A DNA stretch of 7,875 bases from an uncultured Peptoniphilus sp. (GTDB lineage: Bacteria; Bacillota; Clostridia; Tissierellales; Peptoniphilaceae). Both the position numbers and the translations under genes were made by a program. Each line of letters opens with the position of its first letter. The first letter of the stretch is position 1. This document shows positions 1 to 6,580 of the stretch, in pieces. The notes beneath the pieces were generated by a model. The model saw only the letters and a list, made by a program, of their open reading frames with translations. It did no database searches and was not told where the DNA came from. The stretch covers positions 1-7,875 of the forward strand of contig CAMYEJ010000063.1 in assembly GCA_947254665.1 (NCBI GenBank), read 5' to 3'.

Positions 1-225
1 AACGTATCCTGCAGATCCATATTGAGCAATTGTTATTGTATTTTCATCTCTATTGTACTCATTTATATATCCCATGTAACCTGTACCACCTGAAACAACT
101 GGATATTTTCCATTTTCTAGTAAATCTTTTTTTGTAACTCTTACGCCTCTAATAATATCGCATACTTCACCAAGTTTTTTCCACTCGACCTTCTCATTTT
201 TTAATAGTTCATCTATCTTACTCAT
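1..225 (-). CDS. hsdS: Type I restriction-modification specificity subunit (HsdS), N-terminal part only
   Basis: The first 75 codons of a gene that runs off the left edge. The translation starts MSKIDELLKNEKVEWKKLGE, then a segment with GVRVTKKDLLENGKYPVVSGG and later ITIAQYGSAGYV. This is the usual opening of a type I HsdS target-recognition domain: a short lead, 'W..LGEV', 'G..Y.VV.G', then 'ITIAQYGSAG'. HsdS reads the DNA target for the HsdM methylase and HsdR nuclease. The ATG at 225-223 is preceded by AAGGAG (238-233) at 7 bases, and by its own extended -10 promoter, so the start is well supported. It is the first gene after the operon terminator and is not preceded by hsdM, which is somewhat unusual. 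The second recognition domain and conserved repeats lie outside the window, so integrity is unknown. Family call is confident; gene state is not. Confidence 0.85.
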   Translation of the reverse strand, partial: MSKIDELLKNEKVEWKKLGEVCDIIRGVRVTKKDLLENGKYPVVSGGTGYMGYINEYNRDENTITIAQYGSAGYV

Positions 226-253
226 AAAGTCGCTCCTTCAGTTTTATACTTCA

Positions 254-282
254 ATTATACCATTTTTCTTTGTTATCCATAT
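254..282 (-). promoter_or_regulatory. Extended -10 promoter for hsdS
   Basis: On the minus strand a perfect TATAAT (259-254) is preceded by TGG (262-260), giving the extended -10 form TGnTATAAT. No good -35 is visible: the hexamers at 16-18 bases upstream (about 283-276) read TATGGA, ATATGG or TATATG and match TTGACA poorly. An extended -10 can make up for this. The predicted transcript start is near 247, giving a leader of roughly 20 bases that holds AAGGAG at 238-233 before the hsdS ATG. No operator-like inverted repeat or riboswitch-like structure was seen between this promoter and the upstream terminator. Confidence 0.7.
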
Positions 283-323
283 AAATAGAGCGCCTTCATT
301 TTTTATTAAATCAGAATCACAAC

Positions 324-346
324 AAAAAAAGCACGATCTCTCGTGC
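324..346 (-). terminator. Intrinsic terminator ending the nine-gene operon
   Basis: Read on the minus strand, GCACGA (346-341), GAGA loop (340-337) and TCGTGC (336-331) form a 6-bp stem closed by a GNRA-type tetraloop, followed at once by seven T (330-324). It lies 22 bases past the stop codon of the nucleoside hydrolase gene. On the plus strand the stem is followed by AAATTTT, so it is a one-direction terminator for leftward transcripts. It separates the operon from the hsdS promoter. Confidence 0.85.
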
Positions 347-368
347 AAATTTTAAAAATATCTTTTAT

Positions 369-1181
369 TTAATTGTTTTCAATGGTGCTTACTATATAGT
401 CCATTGCATCCACCGTATCTTTTAATCTAGGGATTAAGATTTCCTTGTCCTCTCCTTCTTCCAAGTATCCGGTCATCATATTTTCTCCAAGACTTATCTT
501 TCTCTTCTCTATTTCAAAAAACTCCGGATTGGTTACATATAATGTCGTTAACGCGTCCCATATCACAAGTTCTTCTTCTTTATATTTTACTTCGAACTCT
601 GCCTTCCAGCGACGCATATGAGAGTCGAGATACCTCATATATTTTGAAATATACTCTCCGTCCTTTACTTTGTACTTCTTTTCGATGCAATTATTTCCTG
701 TGATTATTACAGGTTTCTCAATTCTTTTAAGGACGTAATTGGTGGCGAGAAAATCTATGGACATATTGAGTTCGTCCATTACCATTCCTTTAAAATATAG
801 TGGAGATGTGATACCTCCCATTTGTACAAATTCAACTAAATTTTTTGTATCCATTCCAAGGGCAAGAGCCTTCATCATATTTGTGGTGGAGCCTAGTGAG
901 ATTAAACTTACCTTTTCTCTTTCTACGGTTTCTTTTATAAATTTTGCTGCATCGTAGGAATATATTCCGCCTTTCTTAAGTGGTATATCTATTCCAAGAT
1001 CACTATTCATCATGACGGTTGAGTTGTAGGTATCGTCTTCATTGCTATTTCCAAATGTAGTGGTGATTCCCACTACTTCTACGTCTTTGTGGCTCAGTAG
1101 AAAGAATAATGCAAAGGCATCGTCTATGTCACAGCCCCTCACATTTATGGTGTTGTCAAAATCAACAAGTACTTTTTTCAT
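369..1181 (-). CDS. Divergent nucleoside hydrolase (IunH-like family)
   Basis: A 270-residue cytoplasmic protein of the inosine/uridine-preferring nucleoside hydrolase fold, which splits ribonucleosides into base and ribose using a bound calcium ion. Visible motifs: N-terminal Asp cluster DFDNTINVRGCDIDDAFAL (residues 7-25), TTTFGN (40-45), GSTTNM (97-102, in place of GPLTN), MGG (121-123), DELNMSIDFLA (136-146, the usual E-N-D metal and ribose segment), and IWDALT (207-212). Two departures stand out. The classic DxDPGxDD is spread by an insertion of seven residues between D9 and D20-D21. The catalytic His before the late calcium-binding Asp is Trp (W208-D209). Metal ligands look intact, so hydrolysis of some N-riboside is plausible, but the substrate may not be a normal nucleoside. 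The ATG at 1181 overlaps the ATPase gene by 20 bases and follows AGGAGG (1191-1186), which lies inside the ATPase coding end. It is the last gene before the terminator. Confidence 0.8.
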   Translation of the reverse strand: MKKVLVDFDNTINVRGCDIDDAFALFFLLSHKDVEVVGITTTFGNSNEDDTYNSTVMMNSDLGIDIPLKKGGIYSYDAAKFIKETVEREKVSLISLGSTTNMMKALALGMDTKNLVEFVQMGGITSPLYFKGMVMDELNMSIDFLATNYVLKRIEKPVIITGNNCIEKKYKVKDGEYISKYMRYLDSHMRRWKAEFEVKYKEEELVIWDALTTLYVTNPEFFEIEKRKISLGENMMTGYLEEGEDKEILIPRLKDTVDAMDYIVSTIENN

Positions 1182-2082
1182 ATGCCCTCCTCTTCTTTAT
1201 TTCCAAATCAACTTCGTCTCCGAGGTTGTATTCCTCGCTACTATATGCTATATAACTTCCGATTTCGTACCTGTATTCTCCATTTACAAAACTTTTTCTT
1301 TCGATTTTGTAAGTATCTCCAGATTTTATTTCTATGTCTTCTTTCTTTAAAAAGTAATCGTCAAAGACATTTTCTTTATACAAGAATTCTGCAACTTCTT
1401 TGCAACTTGGGTGTTCGTAGAGTTCTTTTGGAGTGCCTATTCCAATTATTTTGCCTTTCTCCATGACGATGAACCTATCTGAATACATGGACGCTTCTTC
1501 GATGCTATGGGTTACAAAAAGCGTAGAAATCTTTAAATCTTTTAGAATTTCAAAGGTGGATTTTCTAACTCTATCCCTAAGTATTTCATCTAGACTTGAA
1601 AAAGGTTCATCAAGAAGAAGCATCTTCGGTTCATTTATAAGCGATCTTATAAGGGCGACTCTCTGTCTTTCTCCTCCAGAAAGATCCTTTGGATAGGCAT
1701 TCTTTCTATGGTCTAGATCAACTAAGTTCAAAAAGTATTCAACCTTTTTAGAAATTTCTTCCTTATTCATCTTCTTTGCCCTTGGCCCAAATGCCACATT
1801 GTCCCATACTGTGAGATGTGGAAATAGTTCGAAGTTTTGAAACATCATGAGGGTGTTTCGCTTTTCTGGCGGCAAATTCAAAAGATTTTCTCCACCAAGT
1901 GTGATACTTCCGCCGTCTTCATCTAGTATTCCGCAAATAATTCTAAGAAGTGTAGATTTTCCCGTGCCTGATGGTCCCACTATGGAGATAGTTTCCCCTT
2001 CTTCTATGTCAAAGGAAATATCTTTTAAGATCATTCTATCTCCGTAGGATTTTGTAATATTTCTAAGTTCTATATATGCCAT
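1162..2082 (-). CDS. ynjD: ABC transporter ATP-binding protein (YnjD-like)
   Basis: A 306-residue ATPase that would power the importer formed with the two permeases upstream. All nucleotide-binding motifs are intact: Walker A GPSGTGKST (36-44), Q-loop Q82, signature LSGGERQ (134-140), Walker B MLLLDEP (154-160), D-loop SSLD (162-165) and switch His H192. After the roughly 235-residue core there is a C-terminal extension (about 240-306) with beta-rich, charged sequence, like the TOBE-type regulatory tail of spermidine, iron and sugar importer ATPases. The extension seems longer than needed for a bare YnjD-type ATPase. The ATG at 2082 has AAGGAG (2094-2089) six bases upstream and overlaps the second permease by 13 bases. 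Assignment to YnjD rests on neighbours, chiefly the YnjB-type binding protein; by sequence alone it could pass as a PotA/FbpC-like ATPase. The ATPase call is very safe; the symbol is less so. Confidence 0.9.
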   Translation of the reverse strand: MAYIELRNITKSYGDRMILKDISFDIEEGETISIVGPSGTGKSTLLRIICGILDEDGGSITLGGENLLNLPPEKRNTLMMFQNFELFPHLTVWDNVAFGPRAKKMNKEEISKKVEYFLNLVDLDHRKNAYPKDLSGGERQRVALIRSLINEPKMLLLDEPFSSLDEILRDRVRKSTFEILKDLKISTLFVTHSIEEASMYSDRFIVMEKGKIIGIGTPKELYEHPSCKEVAEFLYKENVFDDYFLKKEDIEIKSGDTYKIERKSFVNGEYRYEIGSYIAYSSEEYNLGDEVDLEIKKRRAYEKSTC

Positions 2083-2861
2083 TTCTTGCTCCTTATAATT
2101 ATTTTTGAAATGATTTCTATCGCTACGATAAATAATACGTTTAGTAGTATAAATATTATGCTCATGACAGCGGTTATACTCCTATCTTTTACCACCATAA
2201 ATGGAAATGAAAGTAAGGTAAATGTGTTTACCATTCCTATTCCAAGTACCAAGGTCAAATAATATTGGGAGAATGAAAGAATAAATCCCATGATGAGGGA
2301 TGTCTTTATAAATGAAAACATATGAACGATTATAGTATTTACCGTCGCTTTTAATTTCGTAGCTCCAAGGATTCTAGCTTGGTTGTAGAGATCTTGGTCA
2401 AAACTTTCAAATCCTGGTATCATAATCCAAACTGAATACGGAATTATATACACGATGTGTACTAGAATTATCGCAGGGATTTTACCAGCCATGCCAAGTT
2501 TTATAAATATAAGTTGGAGTCCAATCCCAATGGATGTGGCAGATACTACCATCGGAAGAAATACCACCGCCATGAGAAGTTTTTTAAACTTTCTACTTGT
2601 GCTTATTCTTCTCGCCACAAAGTAGCTTAAAAATGTTGCGATAAATGTTGCGATGGTGCCTATTACCATGGAGTTTGTGATTGAATTTAAAAGATTTCTG
2701 TCAACTTTTAAATATTCAATTGCTCTTGTTGAAAATGTGCCTCCAAATATGACAGGATATGGATAGCTCTCTCGAAACACTCCCAAGGTTAGAGTAATGG
2801 CCGTGTAGCAGAGTAAAAATATTAAAATATTTACAAATATCTTAGATAAATTCTTCATCAT
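2070..2861 (-). CDS. ABC transporter permease, second subunit (C-terminal half of YnjC-like)
   Basis: A 263-residue integral membrane protein with about six hydrophobic segments (near 9-28, 62-84, 95-119, 127-148, 186-206, 232-255). Before the fifth segment sits the EAA-type loop that docks on the ATPase: DLYNQARILGATKLKATVNT (157-176), with the conserved A-x-x-L-G-A core. This is a type I importer permease like PotC or FbpB halves. Together with the preceding permease it should form the heterodimeric channel. Escherichia coli YnjC is one polypeptide carrying both halves, so here the function is divided between two genes. The start uses tandem ATG codons (2861, 2858) with GGAG at 2872-2869, and overlaps the first permease by 20 bases. 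Transported substrate is unknown. Confidence 0.88.
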   Translation of the reverse strand: MMKNLSKIFVNILIFLLCYTAITLTLGVFRESYPYPVIFGGTFSTRAIEYLKVDRNLLNSITNSMVIGTIATFIATFLSYFVARRISTSRKFKKLLMAVVFLPMVVSATSIGIGLQLIFIKLGMAGKIPAIILVHIVYIIPYSVWIMIPGFESFDQDLYNQARILGATKLKATVNTIIVHMFSFIKTSLIMGFILSFSQYYLTLVLGIGMVNTFTLLSFPFMVVKDRSITAVMSIIFILLNVLFIVAIEIISKIIIRSKKWHI

Positions 2862-3699
2862 CTCTAAACTCCAACATCAAAAATACAACTACTGTAATTA
2901 TTCCTATTAAGCCTAGAATTACATTGTAAGCCAAGGAATATGGTTTATAGATAAAATCATTTTGCGTAAATTCTATATAGGATTTCACCGCCAATGCCCT
3001 AGGTGCTGTCGGTCCAATTAGGTATGGCACTTCATATGAGGACATGGAAAATGTAAATAGGATTAAAAGCACTTTTAACAGAGAAGATTTAACTCTCTTG
3101 TAGTAGATATGGTAGAATGCGTAGCTTTCTGTTGCTCCCAAATTCCTAGCCGCATTAAACTGTTCCATTCCGATTTTATTAATTCCATTTAAAAATACCA
3201 CCGCCGCAAATGGTGCTCCTTTAAAAATATATACGAGGATTATTCCTATGGCACTCTTCGTATAAAATAGCGGGAAAAATTGATGTGGGCTATTTATTAT
3301 TCCAAGATTTGCTAGAATTCTTGAAAATAATCCCGCTTCAGAAAATAGATTTAAAAGTATTACCACCACAATCATATGTGGTATTATCATCGGAATATTT
3401 AAACTAAAGGAAGATTTTTTCTTGTAAAAATAGATTCCATATGCCATAAATAGTCCGATTATTACTGCCAAGATAGATGAGATGGCAGCGAATTTAAATG
3501 TGAAAAAAAGAGAATTTAAAAATCCTTTGGAAGTTAAAATCTCTCTGTAGTACTTGGTGGTAAATTCACTTATCCCTATTTCTTTGTAAAATCCAAATGA
3601 TATAATAATAGATTTTATAAAACCGCCGAGAATCACCACAGCGATTAGTGCGATTCCCGGCAGATATGATAAATCTAATTTAGTACGTTTTCTTCCCAT
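2842..3699 (-). CDS. ABC transporter permease, first subunit (N-terminal half of YnjC-like)
   Basis: A 285-residue inner-membrane protein with about six hydrophobic segments (near 12-36, 65-92, 103-120, 148-170, 205-228, 258-277). The EAA loop is EQFNAARNLGATESYAFYHI (179-198), with the A-A-R-x-L-G-A core that contacts the ATPase. It follows the binding-protein gene and precedes the second permease, the gene order of ynjB-ynjC-ynjD. The ATG at 3699 overlaps the binding-protein gene by 25 bases and has only a weak purine stretch (GAAAAG) before it, so translation is probably coupled to the upstream gene. No alternative ATG lies before the first membrane segment. Permease function is clear; the imported compound is not. 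Confidence 0.88.
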   Translation of the reverse strand: MGRKRTKLDLSYLPGIALIAVVILGGFIKSIIISFGFYKEIGISEFTTKYYREILTSKGFLNSLFFTFKFAAISSILAVIIGLFMAYGIYFYKKKSSFSLNIPMIIPHMIVVVILLNLFSEAGLFSRILANLGIINSPHQFFPLFYTKSAIGIILVYIFKGAPFAAVVFLNGINKIGMEQFNAARNLGATESYAFYHIYYKRVKSSLLKVLLILFTFSMSSYEVPYLIGPTAPRALAVKSYIEFTQNDFIYKPYSLAYNVILGLIGIITVVVFLMLEFRDDEEFI

Positions 3700-4949
3700 A
3701 TCTTTTCAATTAATGGTACAAGTTGTGCCGGCATTTCCGGTACTTTCTTAGCGTCTAGTTCGTTGTAAGGGATGGTTGCTTCTCCGATATTTATTGAATC
3801 ATAAAGTTTCTTTTGATCGTCAGTTAATTTGTCGTAGCTTACTACTGGTAGATCTCCAAGCACTTCTGGATCAGCCTTTTCAATTTGATTTTCTGGTGCT
3901 AGGATTTCGTTTATAAATATCATTGCAGCGTCTTTGTTTGGACTCATTTTAGAGATTGCAAGGAAGTGGGTGTTACCTATATTTCCTTTATCAAAGACGA
4001 ATGATCTAGTAGTAGCTGGTGCTTTTTTGTCGTTGATCATCATTGATGCTTGGTTTGGATTGTAACTCATTGCCATTGCAACTTCTCCGTCAGAGAACAT
4101 GTTGGTAAGAGTTGGATTGTCTGATGGATAAGTCTTGCCTTCCTTCCATAGGTATGGTTTAAGTTCGTTTAAATAGTCGATGGTTGGCTTCATCATTTCT
4201 ACAAGTTTATCTTGTGTAAGATCCTTGTCCATGAATTGTTCGTAGCCTTGTAGGTCTGACATGATTTGTCTAACGAATACTGAACCTGTGAAGTCTGGTA
4301 GAGCTGCGTAAGTTAATTTACCTGGGTTTGCTTTTGCTACTTCTAGTAATTCTTTAGCATTCTTAGGTGGATTTGGAATAACTGCGCTGTCGTAAACGAA
4401 TACGAATTGTGCCTTTCCATATGGAGCTTCTAATCCTTCAGTTGGTTCCCCGAAGTCGTACTTCACGTCTGCAGATTCTCCATCTACATAGTCTTTGAAG
4501 TTTGGAAGTTTGTCAGTAAATGGTCCATATAGAAAATCTTGTTTCTTTGCTGCTGCGAAGTTTTCTCCATTGATCCAGATTACATCGATTGAACCGTCCT
4601 TGCCTGCGTTCTTTTCGTTAAGAAGAAGGTTGTTGATTTCGTCGATGTCCATTGGAACTCTGTTAACTGTGATGTCATATTTTTCCTTCATCTTTGGTGC
4701 GATAGAGTTGTCTATCCAATTGTTTCTCTTTTCATCTCCACCCCATCCATAGAAGTTAACAGTCTTTCCTTTTGCAGATTCTAAAGCTTCTTCAAAAGTC
4801 ATATCTGTGTCTTTTGCAGTTTCAGTTTGTTCTTTATTATTTTTATTTGCCGCGTTATTTTGTGGTTTTTCAGACTTGCCACATCCTACCAATAAAAATA
4901 CTGATAGTAGGAATACTGATAGCTTTTTGAGTAAGTTTTTGTTAAACAT
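3675..4949 (-). CDS. ynjB: ABC transporter substrate-binding lipoprotein, YnjB family
   Basis: A 424-residue extracellular binding protein. The signal is a lipoprotein type: charged start, hydrophobic stretch 10-22, lipobox LVGC with the lipidated Cys at 23, then a low-complexity linker rich in Asn, Lys and Glu. The mature part carries features I recognise from Escherichia coli YnjB rather than PotD or thiamine ThiB: VNFYGWGGDEKRNNW (65-79), SIDVIWINGENFAAAKKQDF (120-139) then LYGP, and GLEAPYGKAQFVFVYD (173-188). It would capture the ligand outside the membrane and deliver it to the two permeases. The YnjBCD system is listed in databases as a putative thiamine transporter, but I know of no proof of that substrate. 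The ATG at 4949 has GGAGGT (4958-4953) and starts one base after the stop of the Fe-S gene, whose last codons overlap this ribosome site. Full length for the family. Confidence 0.88.
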   Translation of the reverse strand: MFNKNLLKKLSVFLLSVFLLVGCGKSEKPQNNAANKNNKEQTETAKDTDMTFEEALESAKGKTVNFYGWGGDEKRNNWIDNSIAPKMKEKYDITVNRVPMDIDEINNLLLNEKNAGKDGSIDVIWINGENFAAAKKQDFLYGPFTDKLPNFKDYVDGESADVKYDFGEPTEGLEAPYGKAQFVFVYDSAVIPNPPKNAKELLEVAKANPGKLTYAALPDFTGSVFVRQIMSDLQGYEQFMDKDLTQDKLVEMMKPTIDYLNELKPYLWKEGKTYPSDNPTLTNMFSDGEVAMAMSYNPNQASMMINDKKAPATTRSFVFDKGNIGNTHFLAISKMSPNKDAAMIFINEILAPENQIEKADPEVLGDLPVVSYDKLTDDQKKLYDSINIGEATIPYNELDAKKVPEMPAQLVPLIEKIWEENVLN

Positions 4950-4950
4950 A

Positions 4951-5898
4951 CTACCTCCCGTGTTTTTTAAATTTAAATTTCATTACGTTCTTTGCGTACT
5001 CGCTTGAAGGTTCTTCTTCGACTTCCAGTATCTCTGTCAAGAAGTTCTTCACATTTTTCCTCTTGTACCCATTGTGAAAAATCCCTGCACAGGAGGAACA
5101 ATAGGTGTAGATATTTTCCTTATCCAAGGAATTCATCTTTTCTTTCCATCTATCCACAACATCCCCTTCCTCTTTTATGGCTCCTCCGCCGAGTCCACAG
5201 CAGCCGATGGATGTGAAAGGTTCTTCATAATCTTTTGCAAAATACTTTATATCTTCGAAAATTTCTCTAGAATATCTATCGGAGCATGGGAAAAATACAT
5301 TGGAAGCTTCGTCAATGCTCTTGCCAACTCCAATTTCTCTTAAATATTCATAGACAGAGATAACTTCTGCATAGATCTTGCCCTTTAAAAAGTGATAACA
5401 GTTTGGACAGAGACAGATTATTCTCTCTACATTTTGAGATTTTAGATTCTTCTCCAAGATGTCAAATGGTGCTTCTCCACCCATATCATGAGTAGGTTTC
5501 TTGCAACAATCAATAGAGAAATCCGCTCCATGTTTATATCCAATCTCTATAATCTTTTCACAGGTCTTTGGTAAAAATCCTGGATAGTTACAACCTAAAA
5601 ATATGAGATCCTTAGATTTTTTCTTGCCGATGTTTCTAAGTTTATAATTGTTCTTCATAAACTTTACGAATTTAAGTCCCTTCGGATTTCTTCTCCTCAT
5701 AAAGAGAGAGATTTCTTTTCCGTCGAGATTCACAGGACACACATCCTTGCACTTTCCACAGAGAAAACAGGAGTACCTAAGGTCTAGTCTACTCGCAAAA
5801 TCCGAAAGATCCATGCCGTACTTGGATAAAAAGTCACAAGCCTTGGTACATCTCTTACAATGTATGCAATTTTCTTTCGTTTTCTCTAGTACATTCAT
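4951..5898 (-). CDS. (Fe-S)-binding protein with two [4Fe-4S] motifs and two CCG domains (HdrD/GlpC-like)
   Basis: A 315-residue soluble redox protein. The N-terminus has two ferredoxin-type clusters, CIHCKRCTKAC (11-21) and CFLCGKCKDVCPV (44-56). Then come two cysteine-rich CCG domains with matching spacing: C103, C131-C132, C164-x-x-C167 and C205, C233-C234, C267-x-x-C270. CCG domains in heterodisulfide reductase bind special [4Fe-4S] clusters that act on disulfides; relatives include GlpC, LutA and DsrK. No membrane segment, FAD or NAD site is seen, so it needs partners. It is short for this architecture but no key Cys is missing. The ATG at 5898 has AGGAG (5908-5904) and lies one base after the transferase stop. 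The role is inferred to be electron transfer or thiol/disulfide (possibly selenium or sulphur) chemistry. It may fill the position of ferredoxin-like YdjY in the Escherichia coli ydj-ynj locus, although the domain make-up differs. Confidence 0.85.
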   Translation of the reverse strand: MNVLEKTKENCIHCKRCTKACDFLSKYGMDLSDFASRLDLRYSCFLCGKCKDVCPVNLDGKEISLFMRRRNPKGLKFVKFMKNNYKLRNIGKKKSKDLIFLGCNYPGFLPKTCEKIIEIGYKHGADFSIDCCKKPTHDMGGEAPFDILEKNLKSQNVERIICLCPNCYHFLKGKIYAEVISVYEYLREIGVGKSIDEASNVFFPCSDRYSREIFEDIKYFAKDYEEPFTSIGCCGLGGGAIKEEGDVVDRWKEKMNSLDKENIYTYCSSCAGIFHNGYKRKNVKNFLTEILEVEEEPSSEYAKNVMKFKFKKHGR

Positions 5899-5899
5899 C

Positions 5900-6580
5900 T
5901 TAACTCCTATATAATTTCTCTATTTTTTCTGCACAGGCGTAGATATCTCCACCTGTTCGTGCTTTTCTGTACATCTCTTGATATTTTTGCAACTTAAATA
6001 ATGTCTTAAAAGATCCGTCCTTTATAAATCTTCTCGAAGATGTGGTGATCTCACTTTCAAGAAGCTTTGGATAGATTCCCATCTCTTTTAATGTAAGAGA
6101 GAGTTCATAATCCTCCATAAGAAAAAGAGGTTTAAATCCTCCAATTTTTTCAAAGAGTTCCCGTTTTATAAATATTCCCTGATCGCCAAAGGCGATATGC
6201 CTATACTTCACTCTGAAGTTGGAACCCCACTCAATGGATTTTAAAAAGGTTGAAGTCGGTTCAAACTTAAGCCTAAAGCATCCGAAATTATAGTTTCTTT
6301 CTATTAGTTCAAGTATTGCTTCTCTAGATATTTTACTATCTGCATGGAGAAATAGAATCTTTTCGTTTTTAAGTTCCTTCGCGCCTTCATTCATCTGATT
6401 GGATCTGTACCTGGTCCTCTGAATCTTTTTAAAATTTATTTTTTTATAGGTTTTATCCGTAGAATATCCATCGGAAAACACTGTATCACAAAGATCAGAA
6501 AATCGAGAGATCATCTCCTGTGTTCTATCTATGATTTTTTCTTCGTTATAGGTTGGTATGACTATACCAAGTTTTTTCAT
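5900..6580 (-). CDS. Family 2 glycosyltransferase-like protein, 'rSAM/selenodomain-associated transferase 2' type
   Basis: A 226-residue GT-A fold protein without clear membrane segments. Motifs: VIPTYNEE (7-14, nucleotide-sugar binding start), SDGYSTDKT (36-44, the DGGSTDGT motif with Tyr for Gly), RSNQMNEGA (59-67), FLHAD (77-81, the metal-binding DxD equivalent), FGDQGIFIKRELFEKIGGF (131-149) and LMEDYELS (154-161). 'R.xQMN.GA', 'FLHAD' and 'FGDQG...MED.ELS' together are the mark of the family named transferase 2, rSAM/selenodomain-associated, often found near TVP38 proteins, as here. It probably moves a sugar to an unknown acceptor, perhaps a membrane lipid or small molecule. The ATG at 6580 overlaps the TVP38 stop as ATGA, with GAGGAG just upstream (about 6592-6587), so translation is coupled. 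Family placement is from memory of motifs; the substrate is unknown. Confidence 0.82.
   Translation of the reverse strand: MKKLGIVIPTYNEEKIIDRTQEMISRFSDLCDTVFSDGYSTDKTYKKINFKKIQRTRYRSNQMNEGAKELKNEKILFLHADSKISREAILELIERNYNFGCFRLKFEPTSTFLKSIEWGSNFRVKYRHIAFGDQGIFIKRELFEKIGGFKPLFLMEDYELSLTLKEMGIYPKLLESEITTSSRRFIKDGSFKTLFKLQKYQEMYRKARTGGDIYACAEKIEKLYRS

Noticed and set aside
324..346. Bidirectional terminator or part of a repeat array
   Set aside because: Only one hairpin copy was seen, and the T run follows the stem only on the minus strand.
226..368. A riboswitch (for example TPP) or attenuator in the only real intergenic gap
   Set aside because: The gap holds just a 6-bp terminator hairpin and an extended -10 promoter with a leader of about 20 bases; there is no room for or sign of an aptamer.
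739..957. Short plus-strand open frames (for example 739-957, 1042-1350, 4495-4752, 5074-5343, 6827-7093)
   Set aside because: They lie antisense within well-supported minus-strand genes, have no recognisable domains and lack convincing ribosome sites; they are shadows of the real genes.
1162..4949. Spermidine/putrescine transporter (PotABCD)
   Set aside because: The ATPase and permeases look Pot-like in general, but the binding protein has the YGWGG, WINGENF and LEAPYG features of YnjB, and the gene order is YnjB-C-D.
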